This document shows, in pieces, positions 9,219 through 17,016 of a stretch of DNA of 44,132 nucleotides (its first letter is position 1; the number at the start of each line of letters is the position of its first letter). The DNA is from Gammaproteobacteria bacterium (GTDB lineage: Bacteria > Pseudomonadota > Gammaproteobacteria > JAKEHO01), in the NCBI GenBank assembly GCA_022614965.1, contig JAKEHO010000052.1, positions 1 through 44,132 on the forward strand. The letters run 5' to 3'. Below the pieces are notes generated by a model, which had not been told where the DNA came from, ran no database searches, and saw only the letters and a program-made list of their open reading frames with translations. Made by a program: the position numbers and the translations under genes.

Positions 9219-9644
9219 CTACCTGAGCAATACGAGTTGTTTCGGCACGAAATTGATGTCTCTGACCTGGTGATCTGGACCGATCGTAAATCGAGCGGCA
9301 GTTTTTTCATCACCCTTTTCTTCAAGTACTACCGTGCCGTACTAGAGGATTTCCAGAACGGGGTTCATCTTTTCAACCTTCACGGTCGCCGTGACAGGTT
9401 GCTGCGTCTCGGACGCGTAGTTATGGAGGTTCACGATATATTCCCTGGGGACCAGCCAGCGTATCGTCACGGCCTGTTGATTCAATCGATTCTGTATCTC
9501 TAAGATGCCCCGGGGTGTTCCCGATTGTCATGTTTGATGCCATGTACTTTTGCGTTACGCGCCCATATAGTCCGTTTTCCCCAAAGCTGGAACGCACTTT
9601 CGGTAAAATTAGGGATCGAAGACGGCGTTCCCAGCTGCACTCAT
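9219..9644 (-). pseudogene. Disrupted gene between the L,D-transpeptidase and the membrane protein
   Basis: No intact ORF is seen here, but protein-like sequence is visible in pieces. One frame gives SSFGENGLYGRVTQKYMASN and MTIGNTPG. A one-base shift in the CCCCGGGG run at about 9505-9512 leads into ILEIQNRLNQQAVTIRWLV, PREYIVNLHNYASETQQPVT and ATVKVEKMNPVLEIL, then an in-frame TAG at about 9345. The same frame continues YGTVVLEEKGDEKTA to a TAG at 9219-9221. An ATG at 9642-9644 overlaps the upstream stop as ATGA, and the distance from it to the final stop is a whole number of codons (142). The likely original is one about 140-aa extracytoplasmic protein. The product is unknown; the damage could be genuine decay or base-calling error. 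Confidence 0.55.
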
Positions 9645-10246
9645 TCCCGTATTAAGACCCGCGTTCCGATGCTGACATATTGGCGAAGGTCGTTTATTTC
9701 ATTGTTTGTGAGTGCGATGCAACCATCGGTCCAGTTAAATTCGTTATGGATATGTAGTTTCTCGCTGTTAACTTGTCCGATCCCGTGGATACCAATATAG
9801 CCTCCTAAGCCTGTATCCTGAGGTGGCAGACTGGTATTTCTAATAGCAGAAAGGATTGCTTCAAATTCATCACCGGAGATGACTTTGTTCTTATATCCGT
9901 ACCACGCATCTAGCAAGTTTGGGTAGTTTAGCTGCATGAAATAGTAAAACTTACTATCTTTCCCAAAATCTAATACGCGGTAGACCCCTTCTGGGGTTTT
10001 GCTGTCACCGGAACGGTGCTTGGTGCCCAAGCCCCCCATGCCGTAAGCAACGTGGTAGCTGCGCTCGATCTCTGTTCCTTTCTTGACGAGGAGGAGCTGT
10101 TTCGATTTGATGACTTCAAGCTCATAGTCTTCTGCAAGAACTAGACTGCCTTCGCCGAGCCATGCGAGGGTGATCAGCGAGAACGCAATTACATAGCGGA
10201 TAACTGTCGGTATCGGAGTTTGTCTGTCGTGGTAAACGTTGTTCAC
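9641..10246 (-). CDS. L,D-transpeptidase (YkuD/YafK-like) family protein
   Basis: The catalytic core has the YkuD signature: GYIGIHGIGQ, then LHIHNEFNWTDGCIALTNNE, with the His and Cys expected for the active site. The motif is TDGCIALT, the YafK-like variant of the usual SHGCIRL. L,D-transpeptidases form 3-3 crosslinks or attach proteins to peptidoglycan; YafK-type members can instead hydrolyse such links. A signal segment (IRYVIAFSLITLAWL) points to the periplasm. There is no ATG: candidate starts are GTG 10246 (201 aa, chosen), GTG 10264 with AGG seven bases upstream, or TTG 10342. It leads a minus-strand run with the disrupted gene, the membrane protein and the FHA protein. Confidence 0.85.
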   Translation of the reverse strand: MNNVYHDRQTPIPTVIRYVIAFSLITLAWLGEGSLVLAEDYELEVIKSKQLLLVKKGTEIERSYHVAYGMGGLGTKHRSGDSKTPEGVYRVLDFGKDSKFYYFMQLNYPNLLDAWYGYKNKVISGDEFEAILSAIRNTSLPPQDTGLGGYIGIHGIGQVNSEKLHIHNEFNWTDGCIALTNNEINDLRQYVSIGTRVLIRE

Positions 10247-10485
10247 CAGTCGTTTGGACTCCACCGTCTTACCTACCCGTGTGAAGATCCGGTAATGAGC
10301 TAGTAGACTTGGTATCGTATGTGTTTTCGGTGCGTCTAACAATCATAACGTTAGGTCCGGCATCGGGCCGAGAGACTACTACGAGTGATGATATGGGCGG
10401 GCGCGCTCGAGATCCAACCAAAACACCTTCACGGAAACCGATCGGACATTGGTCTTTGCTGGTAGTGAATTGACTAGGGGGGGTG

Positions 10486-11016
10486 ATGGAACCAACAGAG
10501 CCAAAATACAGCCTCATTGCCATCGTGTTGCATTGGGTGATGGTGTTGTTAATCTTCACGCAGTTTGGTCTGGGATGGTACATGGTGGATTTGCCCGAAG
10601 GACCGGACAAAAGCTGGTATTTTGCTTTACACAAGTCTATAGGACTGACAGTAGCCATGCTCGCTTTGCTGCGACTCATTTGGCGCTTGACACATCAGCC
10701 GCCACCGTTGCCGGATGCGTTACCGCTATGGCAGCAAAAGCTCGCACATGCGAACCACTCGCTCCTCTACGTCTTTATGTTTTTGCAGCCGGTCAGCGGG
10801 TATATTTCTTCCTCATTTAGCGGCTACAAAACTAGCTATTTCGGAATTCCACTGCCTCACTGGGGCTGGAAAGATCAGGTGCTGAATGAGTTATTTACAG
10901 AGTTGCACGTAGCGAGTTCCGTCGTGTTGGTATGCTTGATTCTTTTGCATATCATTGGTGCACTGTCACATGTCTCGTTGCCGCAAGCCAACGTATTGCG
11001 ACGCATGTGGCCCTGA
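10486..11016 (+). CDS. Cytochrome b561
   Basis: A diheme membrane cytochrome of the prokaryotic b561 family, about 176 aa. Four transmembrane helices are visible, with the histidines expected as heme ligands: LHWVMVLLIF in helix 1, ALHKSIGLTV in helix 2, HANHSLLYVFMFLQPVSGY in helix 3 and LHIIGALSH in helix 4. Relatives such as CybB pass electrons between ubiquinol and acceptors such as superoxide or periplasmic partners. The start is ATG 10486, with GTG 10483 just before it; a G-rich stretch (GGGGGGG) upstream serves as the ribosome binding site. It is divergent from the L,D-transpeptidase operon and convergent with the ABC transporter pair. A role as electron acceptor for a periplasmic dehydrogenase is possible but not shown. 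Confidence 0.92.
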   Translation: MEPTEPKYSLIAIVLHWVMVLLIFTQFGLGWYMVDLPEGPDKSWYFALHKSIGLTVAMLALLRLIWRLTHQPPPLPDALPLWQQKLAHANHSLLYVFMFLQPVSGYISSSFSGYKTSYFGIPLPHWGWKDQVLNELFTELHVASSVVLVCLILLHIIGALSHVSLPQANVLRRMWP

Positions 11017-11055
11017 CGGGCAATTTCTGTTTCCCATTTCTGATGTACGGGTGGT

Positions 11056-11865
11056 TTAACGCCGCCGTGGGGTGCTCAGGATGCGCGCCAGCGTTTCGAT
11101 AACGGGCGCATGGGAGAAGCGGAGACAGGCGACGCCAGTTGCCGCGACCGTAAAGCCAATCATGTAGAGGAGGTCCTGCCCAATAGTAAAGTCTGTTCCG
11201 AGCGGCGTTGTTAAGCCGTCGAGCATGGCGTGCTTGAGCAAGTCGACTCCGTAGCTAAATGGGTTGACTAATGTGACGATTTTTAATACCAAAGGCAGGT
11301 GCTGAACGGGATAGAGGGCCCCACTTAAGAAGAACACCGGAAAGATCACAAAGTTCATGATGACCGCAAAGTTGTCGAGCGTTTTGCTGAAAACGGCAAT
11401 CAACATCCCTAGGCTAGCGCAAACAAATGCTGTGACGACGAGCCCGAGTATCAGTATCGCTAGATTAACCGCCGCGTTGAAATAACCGATAACGACCAGT
11501 ATTACGATCAGGATGACGGATTGGACAAGCCCGACGACGGCTGCGCTCACCGTGCGCGCTAAGACGATCCAGTAATGCGCAAAGGGGGCGATGATCAGCA
11601 TACGCATGACCCCTGACTCCTGGTCGTAGACAAGAGAAAGAGACGCCAGCATCGCGCCAAACAGGAGTACCATGCAAAGCAGCCCAGGCACGAGAAACTG
11701 TTGATAACCTCCGGGCCCGAAGTGGCTCAGCATGGCGCCGAAGCCGGTGCCGATCACCAGCAGCCAGATCAAAGGCCGCACCATTGAACTGAGCAGACGA
11801 CCGCGTTGTCTAAGCATGCGCGTCAACTCGCGTGCGATAATTGCCCAAATTGCGCGCCACATCAT
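11056..11865 (-). CDS. ABC-2 type transporter permease
   Basis: A 269-aa integral membrane protein with six predicted helices and the ABC-2 permease pattern: an N-terminal cytoplasmic helix (MWRAIWAIIARELTRMLRQR), WLLVIGTGFGAML, and FFLSGALYPVQHLP before the last pair. Members of this NodJ/DrrB-like group work with a cytoplasmic ATPase to export small molecules or polymers. The start overlaps the stop of the ATPase gene by 4 bp (ATGA at 11862-11865), so the two form one transporter. The pair lies just downstream of pqqA. A similar permease-ATPase pair occurs with PQQ-dependent alcohol dehydrogenase clusters, which is the likely association here. The substrate is unknown. Confidence 0.88.
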   Translation of the reverse strand: MMWRAIWAIIARELTRMLRQRGRLLSSMVRPLIWLLVIGTGFGAMLSHFGPGGYQQFLVPGLLCMVLLFGAMLASLSLVYDQESGVMRMLIIAPFAHYWIVLARTVSAAVVGLVQSVILIVILVVIGYFNAAVNLAILILGLVVTAFVCASLGMLIAVFSKTLDNFAVIMNFVIFPVFFLSGALYPVQHLPLVLKIVTLVNPFSYGVDLLKHAMLDGLTTPLGTDFTIGQDLLYMIGFTVAATGVACLRFSHAPVIETLARILSTPRRR

Positions 11866-12824
11866 CTTCTGGTCCTCGGTTTCTGGCGGTTTAACCAGAT
11901 ATAGACGTCATTGAGGTCCGGCCTGCGTAGATGGAGGGCATGAACAGCGGATTTTAACTCACGCTGTAATTCGGCCACTGGAAAATCCTCGTTTGGAACG
12001 CAAAACATTAACCGGTTCCCCTCTTGGACTGGAGTTCCCAGCGTCGGATTGAGCAATTCAGCGTGTCGATCTGGCGCTTCACTCTCTATCTCGAGAATGT
12101 AGGCTCCTAAGCTTTGGATCAACATCTTGGGCTTGCCCTGGCCGATCAGGTTCCCCTTGCGTATGAAGGCCACCTGATCACATCCTTCCGCTTCTTCGAG
12201 ATAATGGGTGGTCAATAAGACGGTCATATTCTCTTCCTGGCGCAAGCGCTCAATGAATCGCCAAATCGTGCGACGGTTGATTACGTCCAGGCCGATGGTT
12301 GGTTCATCAAGCAACAGAACACGCGGGCGGTGTAGTACCCCACGAGCGATATCCAGGGTACGACGCAACCCGCCGGAGAGAGTTCCAACCCGTGCGTGTC
12401 GTCTGGTTGTGAGATCAAAAAGTTCAAGGAGTTCTTGACTTCTCTCGCGCACCACGTGCTCCGGCAAGTTGTAGAGCGCGCCGACGAAGCGAAGGTTCTC
12501 ATCCACCGTCAGGTTTCGATCCAGTGCGGATTCTTGGAACACAAGGCCGATAGCACGTCGCACCGACACCGGTGACTTGACGACGTCATAGCCGGCGACG
12601 CTGAGCGTTCCTTCCGTTGGCCTGATAAGCGTCGATAACATATGAAGTGTTGTGGTTTTCCCGGAACCATTCGGTCCGAGCAGTCCGAAGAATTGAGCCT
12701 CGGGGATAGATAGATCGAGTCTGTCGACTGCTCTGAGATCCCCATAGGATTTTCCGACCTGGCTTGCCTCGATAGCGTATTTGGTTTTATCGGAGCCAGG
12801 CTGTTCGGCTTTCTTGATTGCCAT
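11862..12824 (-). CDS. ABC transporter ATP-binding protein
   Basis: ATPase partner of the downstream permease, 320 aa from ATG 12824. All nucleotide-binding motifs are present: Walker A LLGPNGSGKTTTL, Q-loop VFQES, signature LSGGLRRTLDIARG, Walker B VLLLDEPTIGLD, and the switch His in TTHYLEEAE. The layout, with a C-terminal domain of about 90 residues, is that of NodI/DrrA-like exporters. The frame extends to GTG 12851, but MAIKKAEQ at 12824 is the better start. It is separated from pqqA by 101 bp that contain a perfect 28-bp palindrome, so transcription from the pqqA promoter may read through at a reduced level. The family in PQQ-dependent alcohol oxidation clusters is the best context match (inference). 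Confidence 0.9.
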   Translation of the reverse strand: MAIKKAEQPGSDKTKYAIEASQVGKSYGDLRAVDRLDLSIPEAQFFGLLGPNGSGKTTTLHMLSTLIRPTEGTLSVAGYDVVKSPVSVRRAIGLVFQESALDRNLTVDENLRFVGALYNLPEHVVRERSQELLELFDLTTRRHARVGTLSGGLRRTLDIARGVLHRPRVLLLDEPTIGLDVINRRTIWRFIERLRQEENMTVLLTTHYLEEAEGCDQVAFIRKGNLIGQGKPKMLIQSLGAYILEIESEAPDRHAELLNPTLGTPVQEGNRLMFCVPNEDFPVAELQRELKSAVHALHLRRPDLNDVYIWLNRQKPRTRR

Positions 12825-12863
12825 GCGTGTACTGCCTAACACGACTTTCACGCACCCAAACGC

Positions 12864-12891
12864 AAATAAGGGGCCATATGGCCCCTTATTT
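12864..12891 (-). terminator. Perfect 28-bp palindrome after pqqA
   Basis: AAATAAGGGGCC, loop ATAT, GGCCCCTTATTT: 12 bp of uninterrupted stem with the A/T arms of an intrinsic terminator. Being symmetric, it could work on either strand. It lies 34 bp after the pqqA stop and before the ABC ATPase. It probably ends or attenuates a short, abundant pqqA transcript, as is usual for precursor-peptide genes. Confidence 0.75.
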
Positions 12892-12925
12892 ACGTTTATG
12901 TCAAATTTAATTCGGTAGTTCGAAA

Positions 12926-13000
12926 TTAACGATTATTGATGTACATCGTTACCTCGAAGCCGAAGCGAATGTCGCTATAGTCCGGGGTTTCCCACTTCAT
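12926..13000 (-). CDS. pqqA: PQQ precursor peptide PqqA
   Basis: A 24-residue ORF reading MKWETPDYSDIRFGFEVTMY then INNR. This matches the PqqA family over its full length, including the RFGFEVTMY core. Glu16 and Tyr20 are the residues crosslinked by PqqE and turned into pyrroloquinoline quinone. The ATG has AGAGGAG seven bases upstream, a strong ribosome binding site. No pqqB, pqqC, pqqD or pqqE is in the window, so this is an orphan or first-gene copy whose maturation enzymes must be elsewhere. Downstream come a palindromic terminator and the ABC exporter pair; divergent upstream is an NtrB/NtrC-like pair. PQQ serves periplasmic dehydrogenases, consistent with the alcohol-oxidation genes at 27-36 kb. 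Confidence 0.93.
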   Translation of the reverse strand: MKWETPDYSDIRFGFEVTMYINNR

Positions 13001-13019
13001 GATGTATCTCCTCTTTGGC

Positions 13020-13181
13020 TCATTGTGTTTCGATATGGCCCGCCTGGGCACTTATGCTGGCGGGGGTGAAACTTGCGGAGCAGCAGCCCTTTGGGCCGCT
13101 GTCTCCACACCAAAAGCGAAGCAGGAACTGTGCCAATTCCGAGCGTCGCCAGGCATGATCTCGTAGTTGCTTTGAATTCAT
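13020..13181 (-). CDS. Possible 53-aa Cys-containing small protein upstream of pqqA
   Basis: An ATG-initiated 53-codon ORF ends 19 bp before pqqA on the same strand. It starts MNSKQLRDHAWRRSELAQF, with an amphipathic helix-like first half, then FWCGDSGPKGCCSASF with three cysteines within ten residues. An AAGG lies 11 bases before the ATG, a weak and rather distant ribosome binding site. GC at third positions (about 57 percent) does not settle whether it is coding. I recognise no family. If real it would be co-transcribed with pqqA and could be a small accessory or a second modified peptide. It could equally be untranslated leader. Confidence 0.3.
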   Translation of the reverse strand: MNSKQLRDHAWRRSELAQFLLRFWCGDSGPKGCCSASFTPASISAQAGHIETQ

Positions 13182-13422
13182 AGAGTTATAGGCCTTCACG
13201 TCAACCGTTCGAAATGGTCCAAAGGTTGGAGATCTCTCCCCACGAGCCGGAGGGGGTCACCATGAACCAGCGCATTGGTTTAAAATAACCAGTCATTTCC
13301 ATCGCATCGGGCCGGGCCAGGCAGGTCAATTTGGGATGAGGCTCGCCGCCTATCGGCTCGGTGCGGATAGGCTCTGCATCTTGTAGAGGGCGCAGCGAGC
13401 CCCGATCGCCCCGTACGTTATA
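13182..13422. promoter_or_regulatory. Intergenic region between pqqA leader and the NtrB-like gene
   Basis: Together with the leader below it, this forms about 420 bp between pqqA and the divergent histidine kinase. It must hold both promoters. A TATAAT at 13419-13424 overlaps the annotated kinase ATG, which would suggest that the true kinase start lies downstream (for example ATG 13432) or that the match is chance. A 7-bp inverted repeat (GCCTATC/GATAGGC) lies at about 13350-13374. A 33-codon minus-strand ORF (13201-13302) is present, but I do not consider it convincing. Confidence 0.4.
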
Positions 13423-14901
13423 ATGGCTACGATGCGCATCCGCAGCCCCAGCTCCTTAAAGAGCCTGTTACTTACCCACGAACTCGCTTTCCTGTTTCTG
13501 GTGGCGGTCACTGGCGTCCTGGGGGGGCTATCGGCTTATTTCTGGCATCAGACCTCCGCAGAGTCGGTTCGTATCAATATTTTGATTGGTTCTGCCCAGC
13601 AGATCCGCAGCGACCTGTTCAGGCAGATCAAGGAAGTTACTCGCGCAAGGTTGATGGAGGATCCCAAGGCGGTCACGCTCTATACCGACTATTCACGGCG
13701 GATAGACGAAGGATTCAATGAACTGCGCCGACATGCCGTATCCCGCCCGGAGGATATTGCCATCCAGTCCATGCAGCGGGCATACCGCGTAATTCAGAAG
13801 GATATGAATAATATCTTCTCTGATCCCTATGCCGTTCGAGAGGCACGCATCATGATTCTCAATCCTCGCTATGAGGAACGGGTGGTGGGGAGCTTCGAGG
13901 AGGCGTTCAAGGACTTTGAGGCAATGCTATCCGCGCGAGGGGATGAGCTCGATCGGACAATCGCGCGCTGGACACGCTTTGCCCCCATCATCATGCCCAT
14001 TCCCATCGTGCTGGCCATCGGGCTGTTACTGTTTTCCCGCCGTATTGTCCAGAAGGGCTTCGTTCGCCCGATGACGCAGGTCGTGCGAGGGGCCCGTATC
14101 ATGAGTGGAGGGCAGTTGGCACACAAGATCCCCCTAGATGGGGTCGAGGAGGTCAGAGATCTTGCCCAACAAATTAACACGATGGCAGCAGATCTCGCCT
14201 CCAGCCGGGACGCGCTGATTGAAAGCGAAAAACAGGCGGCGCTCGGTGCGCTGGTACCCGTGGTTGCCCATAATATCCGCAACCCACTGGCAAGTATTCG
14301 AGCTGCCGCGCAAGTGCTTGATGTCGTTCATGATACCAGCGAGCTGCAAGAAGCCAAGCAGGCGATCCTAGCGACGATAGACCGGCTGAGCCGCTGGGTG
14401 AGTGCCCTTATGTCCTATCTGCACCCGTTAAAGCCCCAACCACAGAGAGCACATGTGGGTCCACTGCTGAATGCCGCGTTGACGCTTTTGAAACCCAAGT
14501 TAGAAGAGAAGGCAATTCGAATCAAAAGGCGCGGCTGGGGTGAAGACCAGGATGTCTATGTGGATGTGGATTTGATGGAACAGGCGCTCTACGGGCTTTT
14601 GGCAAATGCGGTCGATGCGTCGCCCGAAGGGGGCGCACTTGTTATCAGCATGGAGAACACGCAAGAGAAACTTACCGTCCACATTCGGGATTGTGGGCCT
14701 GGAATGCGCTTTGATCCCAAACCGGGCAACCTCGCTCCGGGGCCGTCAACGAAACGCTTCGGTACTGGGCTTGGGATCCCGATTGCCTTTAAGATTTGTC
14801 AGGCCCATGGGTGGACGTTGGACTTCAATTCGAACGACAGTGGCGGTACTGAAGTAGTGATTGCTGCGCCACGGGCGACGGCTCTGGAGACTCTGCAATG
14901 A
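13423..14901 (+). CDS. Sensor histidine kinase, NtrB/NtrY-like
   Basis: A 492-aa membrane kinase. It has a transmembrane helix at about residues 22-40, a periplasmic helical sensor region of about 145 residues, a second helix at about 188-204, a HAMP domain (about 205-260), a HisKA domain with phospho-acceptor H283 in VVAHNIRNPLASIRAAAQ, and an ATPase domain with the N box LLANAVDASPEGG (N395), DCGPGM and GTGLGIPIA. The H-box has the NtrB-type His-Asn-Ile-Arg-Asn-Pro-Leu-Ala pattern. It overlaps the regulator gene by 4 bp (ATGA), so the two form a cognate pair. The signal is unknown. Divergent placement from pqqA makes control of PQQ genes a reasonable hypothesis only. Confidence 0.92.
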   Translation: MATMRIRSPSSLKSLLLTHELAFLFLVAVTGVLGGLSAYFWHQTSAESVRINILIGSAQQIRSDLFRQIKEVTRARLMEDPKAVTLYTDYSRRIDEGFNELRRHAVSRPEDIAIQSMQRAYRVIQKDMNNIFSDPYAVREARIMILNPRYEERVVGSFEEAFKDFEAMLSARGDELDRTIARWTRFAPIIMPIPIVLAIGLLLFSRRIVQKGFVRPMTQVVRGARIMSGGQLAHKIPLDGVEEVRDLAQQINTMAADLASSRDALIESEKQAALGALVPVVAHNIRNPLASIRAAAQVLDVVHDTSELQEAKQAILATIDRLSRWVSALMSYLHPLKPQPQRAHVGPLLNAALTLLKPKLEEKAIRIKRRGWGEDQDVYVDVDLMEQALYGLLANAVDASPEGGALVISMENTQEKLTVHIRDCGPGMRFDPKPGNLAPGPSTKRFGTGLGIPIAFKICQAHGWTLDFNSNDSGGTEVVIAAPRATALETLQ

Positions 14902-16316
14902 CCGAACAACTGGACGTTGTGGCACACGCCGGGGAGGTACCTGCACTAAAAAAGCGGGTCTTGGTCGTTGAGGACGAGGCCGTCTTTGCAAAAGCCGTGT
15001 GCAAGCGCCTCGAGAAGACGGGGTACCAATGCGCCATCGCTGGGACACTGGATGCGGCTCACCGCAAGTTTCAAGAGATGGAGCCTGATCTCATCCTTCT
15101 GGATATGCGGCTTCCGGACGGATCTGGGCTGGACTTTCTCGCCGATTTAAGACGGAAGTACCGATCAGGGGCTGCCGTGCTGGTGCTTTCGGCCTACGGC
15201 GAAGTGGAGGATGCCGTCGCCGCCATGAAGTTGAATGCTTCAGATTATGTCAAAAAGCCGATCGACCTGGATGAACTCCTGGTCAACGTTCAGAAGGTGT
15301 TTGGTCGGGACGAGCTGGCACGGCGATTGGCGTATTCCCATAAGCGTGAGAGCCACGCCGCGGCGGGGGTCGAGCTGCTTGGCGAAAGTCCCGATATCAA
15401 GCGGGTGCGTGAGCAGATAGCACGCATCAGCAAGCTGACCAGCGCACCCGATGTCGTTCCTCCGACTGTCCTGCTTCTTGGCGCGACCGGCACGGGGAAA
15501 GATGTGGTCGCCCGTTTATTACACGCCTCGAGTGCGCGCCGGGAGCGATCCTTTGTGCAGGTGGACTGCGCGTCGTTGCCCAAGGATCTGATCGAGGCAG
15601 AGCTATTCGGGCACGAGAAGGGCGCGTTCACCAGCGCTTATGCTGCTCGCACTGGATTGATCGAAGCGGCTGAAGACGGCGTGTTGCTGCTGGATGAGAT
15701 TGGGGAGCTACCACTTGATTTGCAATCCAAATTGTTGGCGGTGCTCGAGCGCAGAACACTGCGCCGTGTGGGGAGTCCTCAGGAACGCGCCGTGCCTGCA
15801 TGGTTTATTGCCTCGACCAATCGAGATTTGGAAGCCTTAGTAAAAGAAGGCCGGTTTCGCTCGGACCTCTTTTATCGGTTTAATGTTCTTAGCTTATATC
15901 TGTCGCCGCTGCACGAACGCGGTGATGATGTGCTCATACTTGCCCGGCATTTTGCTAAGCAAACGTCAACGCGTTATGGGTTGGATGAGCCGGCCTTCAG
16001 CACGGACGCGGAGCAGGCGATCAAAGGTTATTCTTGGCCAGGTAATGTGCGCGAGCTGAAACATGTGATCGAGCGGGCTGTGTTGTTGAGCGGTGGAGGA
16101 AGGCTGACGGCGGGATCGCTCATCCTGAGCCCTGAACCCTCGCGTTCGAGTGAATCCAGCCAAAGGCTCTCGGACACCCTTACACTTGATGCCGCCGAGC
16201 GACTCTTGATACAGCAGGCTTTGCAGAGAACCGAAGACAACGTATCCCAGGCAGCGAGGGAGCTCGGCGTGACCCGGATGGCGTTACGGTACAGAATCAA
16301 GAAGCACGGGTTATGA
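14898..16316 (+). CDS. NtrC-type sigma-54-dependent response regulator
   Basis: A 472-aa regulator with three domains. The receiver domain (about 20-135) has phospho-acceptor D69 in LLDMRLPDGSG and KKP at 119-121. The AAA+ domain (about 160-395) has Walker A GATGTGKD (195-202), a GAFTSA loop (242-247), Walker B LLLDEIGE (263-270) and the sensor segments. The Fis-type helix-turn-helix is at the C-terminus (NVSQAARELGVTRMALRYRI). The loop that contacts sigma-54 is normally GAFTGA; here the second Gly is Ser. It follows the kinase with an ATGA overlap. I saw no convincing -24/-12 promoter near it, so its targets are not evident. Confidence 0.93.
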   Translation: MTEQLDVVAHAGEVPALKKRVLVVEDEAVFAKAVCKRLEKTGYQCAIAGTLDAAHRKFQEMEPDLILLDMRLPDGSGLDFLADLRRKYRSGAAVLVLSAYGEVEDAVAAMKLNASDYVKKPIDLDELLVNVQKVFGRDELARRLAYSHKRESHAAAGVELLGESPDIKRVREQIARISKLTSAPDVVPPTVLLLGATGTGKDVVARLLHASSARRERSFVQVDCASLPKDLIEAELFGHEKGAFTSAYAARTGLIEAAEDGVLLLDEIGELPLDLQSKLLAVLERRTLRRVGSPQERAVPAWFIASTNRDLEALVKEGRFRSDLFYRFNVLSLYLSPLHERGDDVLILARHFAKQTSTRYGLDEPAFSTDAEQAIKGYSWPGNVRELKHVIERAVLLSGGGRLTAGSLILSPEPSRSSESSQRLSDTLTLDAAERLLIQQALQRTEDNVSQAARELGVTRMALRYRIKKHGL

Positions 16317-16484
16317 ATCAGTCCCTCTGCTCACCGCACGGCTTCGCTGGGTTCAAGGTCTGGGTTCTCCTCGCACCGATTGGCGACAAGCGCCTGCAAC
16401 AACCTGCTTTGGAGACTGCGGATGCGCTAGGATGAGAAGCTTCGATAATAGAACGTGGCGTGAGTAAACGAGAGGAGCACTGAC

Positions 16485-16907
16485 GTGACCAAAGTAAAAA
16501 TGACAACGGAACTCCATGTGCCCGCTGAGAAGGTCTGGGAACTCATCGGTGGGTTTAATGCATTGCCTGATTGGCACCCCGCGGTCGAGAAAAGTGAAGT
16601 TGGAGGGGAGGGAGAGGGCGCCATACGGCGATTGACGCTTGCCGGCGGCGGCACCATCATCGAGCGCCTTGAGCACAGCGATAACAATGAACGAGTCTAC
16701 AGCTATTCCATCATTGACAGTCCGCTACCCGTCGCAGACTACGTTGCCACGATCCGTGTGCGGGACAAAGGTGACGGAAGTGCCTCTAGAGTGGAATGGT
16801 CAAGTGAGTTTAAACCCCGCGGTGCAACGGAGCGGGACGCCAGGCGGATGATTCAGGGCATTTATCAGGCGGGATTCGACAATCTCAAAAAGTTCTTCGC
16901 CGGCTAG
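16485..16907 (+). CDS. SRPBCC (START-like) family protein
   Basis: A 140-aa protein of the polyketide cyclase/dehydrase and lipid transport superfamily. The opening VPAEKVWELIGGFNALPDWHP is the typical first strand-helix region of these small-molecule-binding barrels, and FDNLKKFFAG closes the long C-terminal helix. The start is GTG 16485 with GAGAGGAG seven bases upstream. These proteins bind hydrophobic ligands or act as small enzymes; nothing in the sequence tells which. It is 168 bp after the NtrC-like gene and convergent with the NADH dehydrogenase, and probably has its own promoter. Confidence 0.85.
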   Translation: MTKVKMTTELHVPAEKVWELIGGFNALPDWHPAVEKSEVGGEGEGAIRRLTLAGGGTIIERLEHSDNNERVYSYSIIDSPLPVADYVATIRVRDKGDGSASRVEWSSEFKPRGATERDARRMIQGIYQAGFDNLKKFFAG

Positions 16908-17016
16908 GCTTGAAGTCCGTATCCCTTGCAAGCGAATTAGCGCGGTGCCCGCCTGTGATCACGGCGCGGATTGGAAGCGCGGCTTAGTGCATTGGAGCTA
17001 TTAACAGCCTACACAG

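Noticed and set aside
13090..13110. 9-bp hairpin (CAGCGGCCC/GGGCTGCTG) upstream of pqqA as terminator or riboswitch
   Set aside because: It lacks a T-run, lies inside the possible 53-aa ORF, and matches no riboswitch core that I recognise.
13201..13302. 33-codon minus-strand ORF upstream of the 53-aa ORF
   Set aside because: No ribosome binding site, unusual Trp/Met-rich composition, no recognisable family, and the frame stays open far upstream without a start. It is more likely chance in GC-rich DNA.
13419..13424. TATAAT as promoter of the NtrB-like gene
   Set aside because: It overlaps the annotated ATG and has no -35 box at the right distance.
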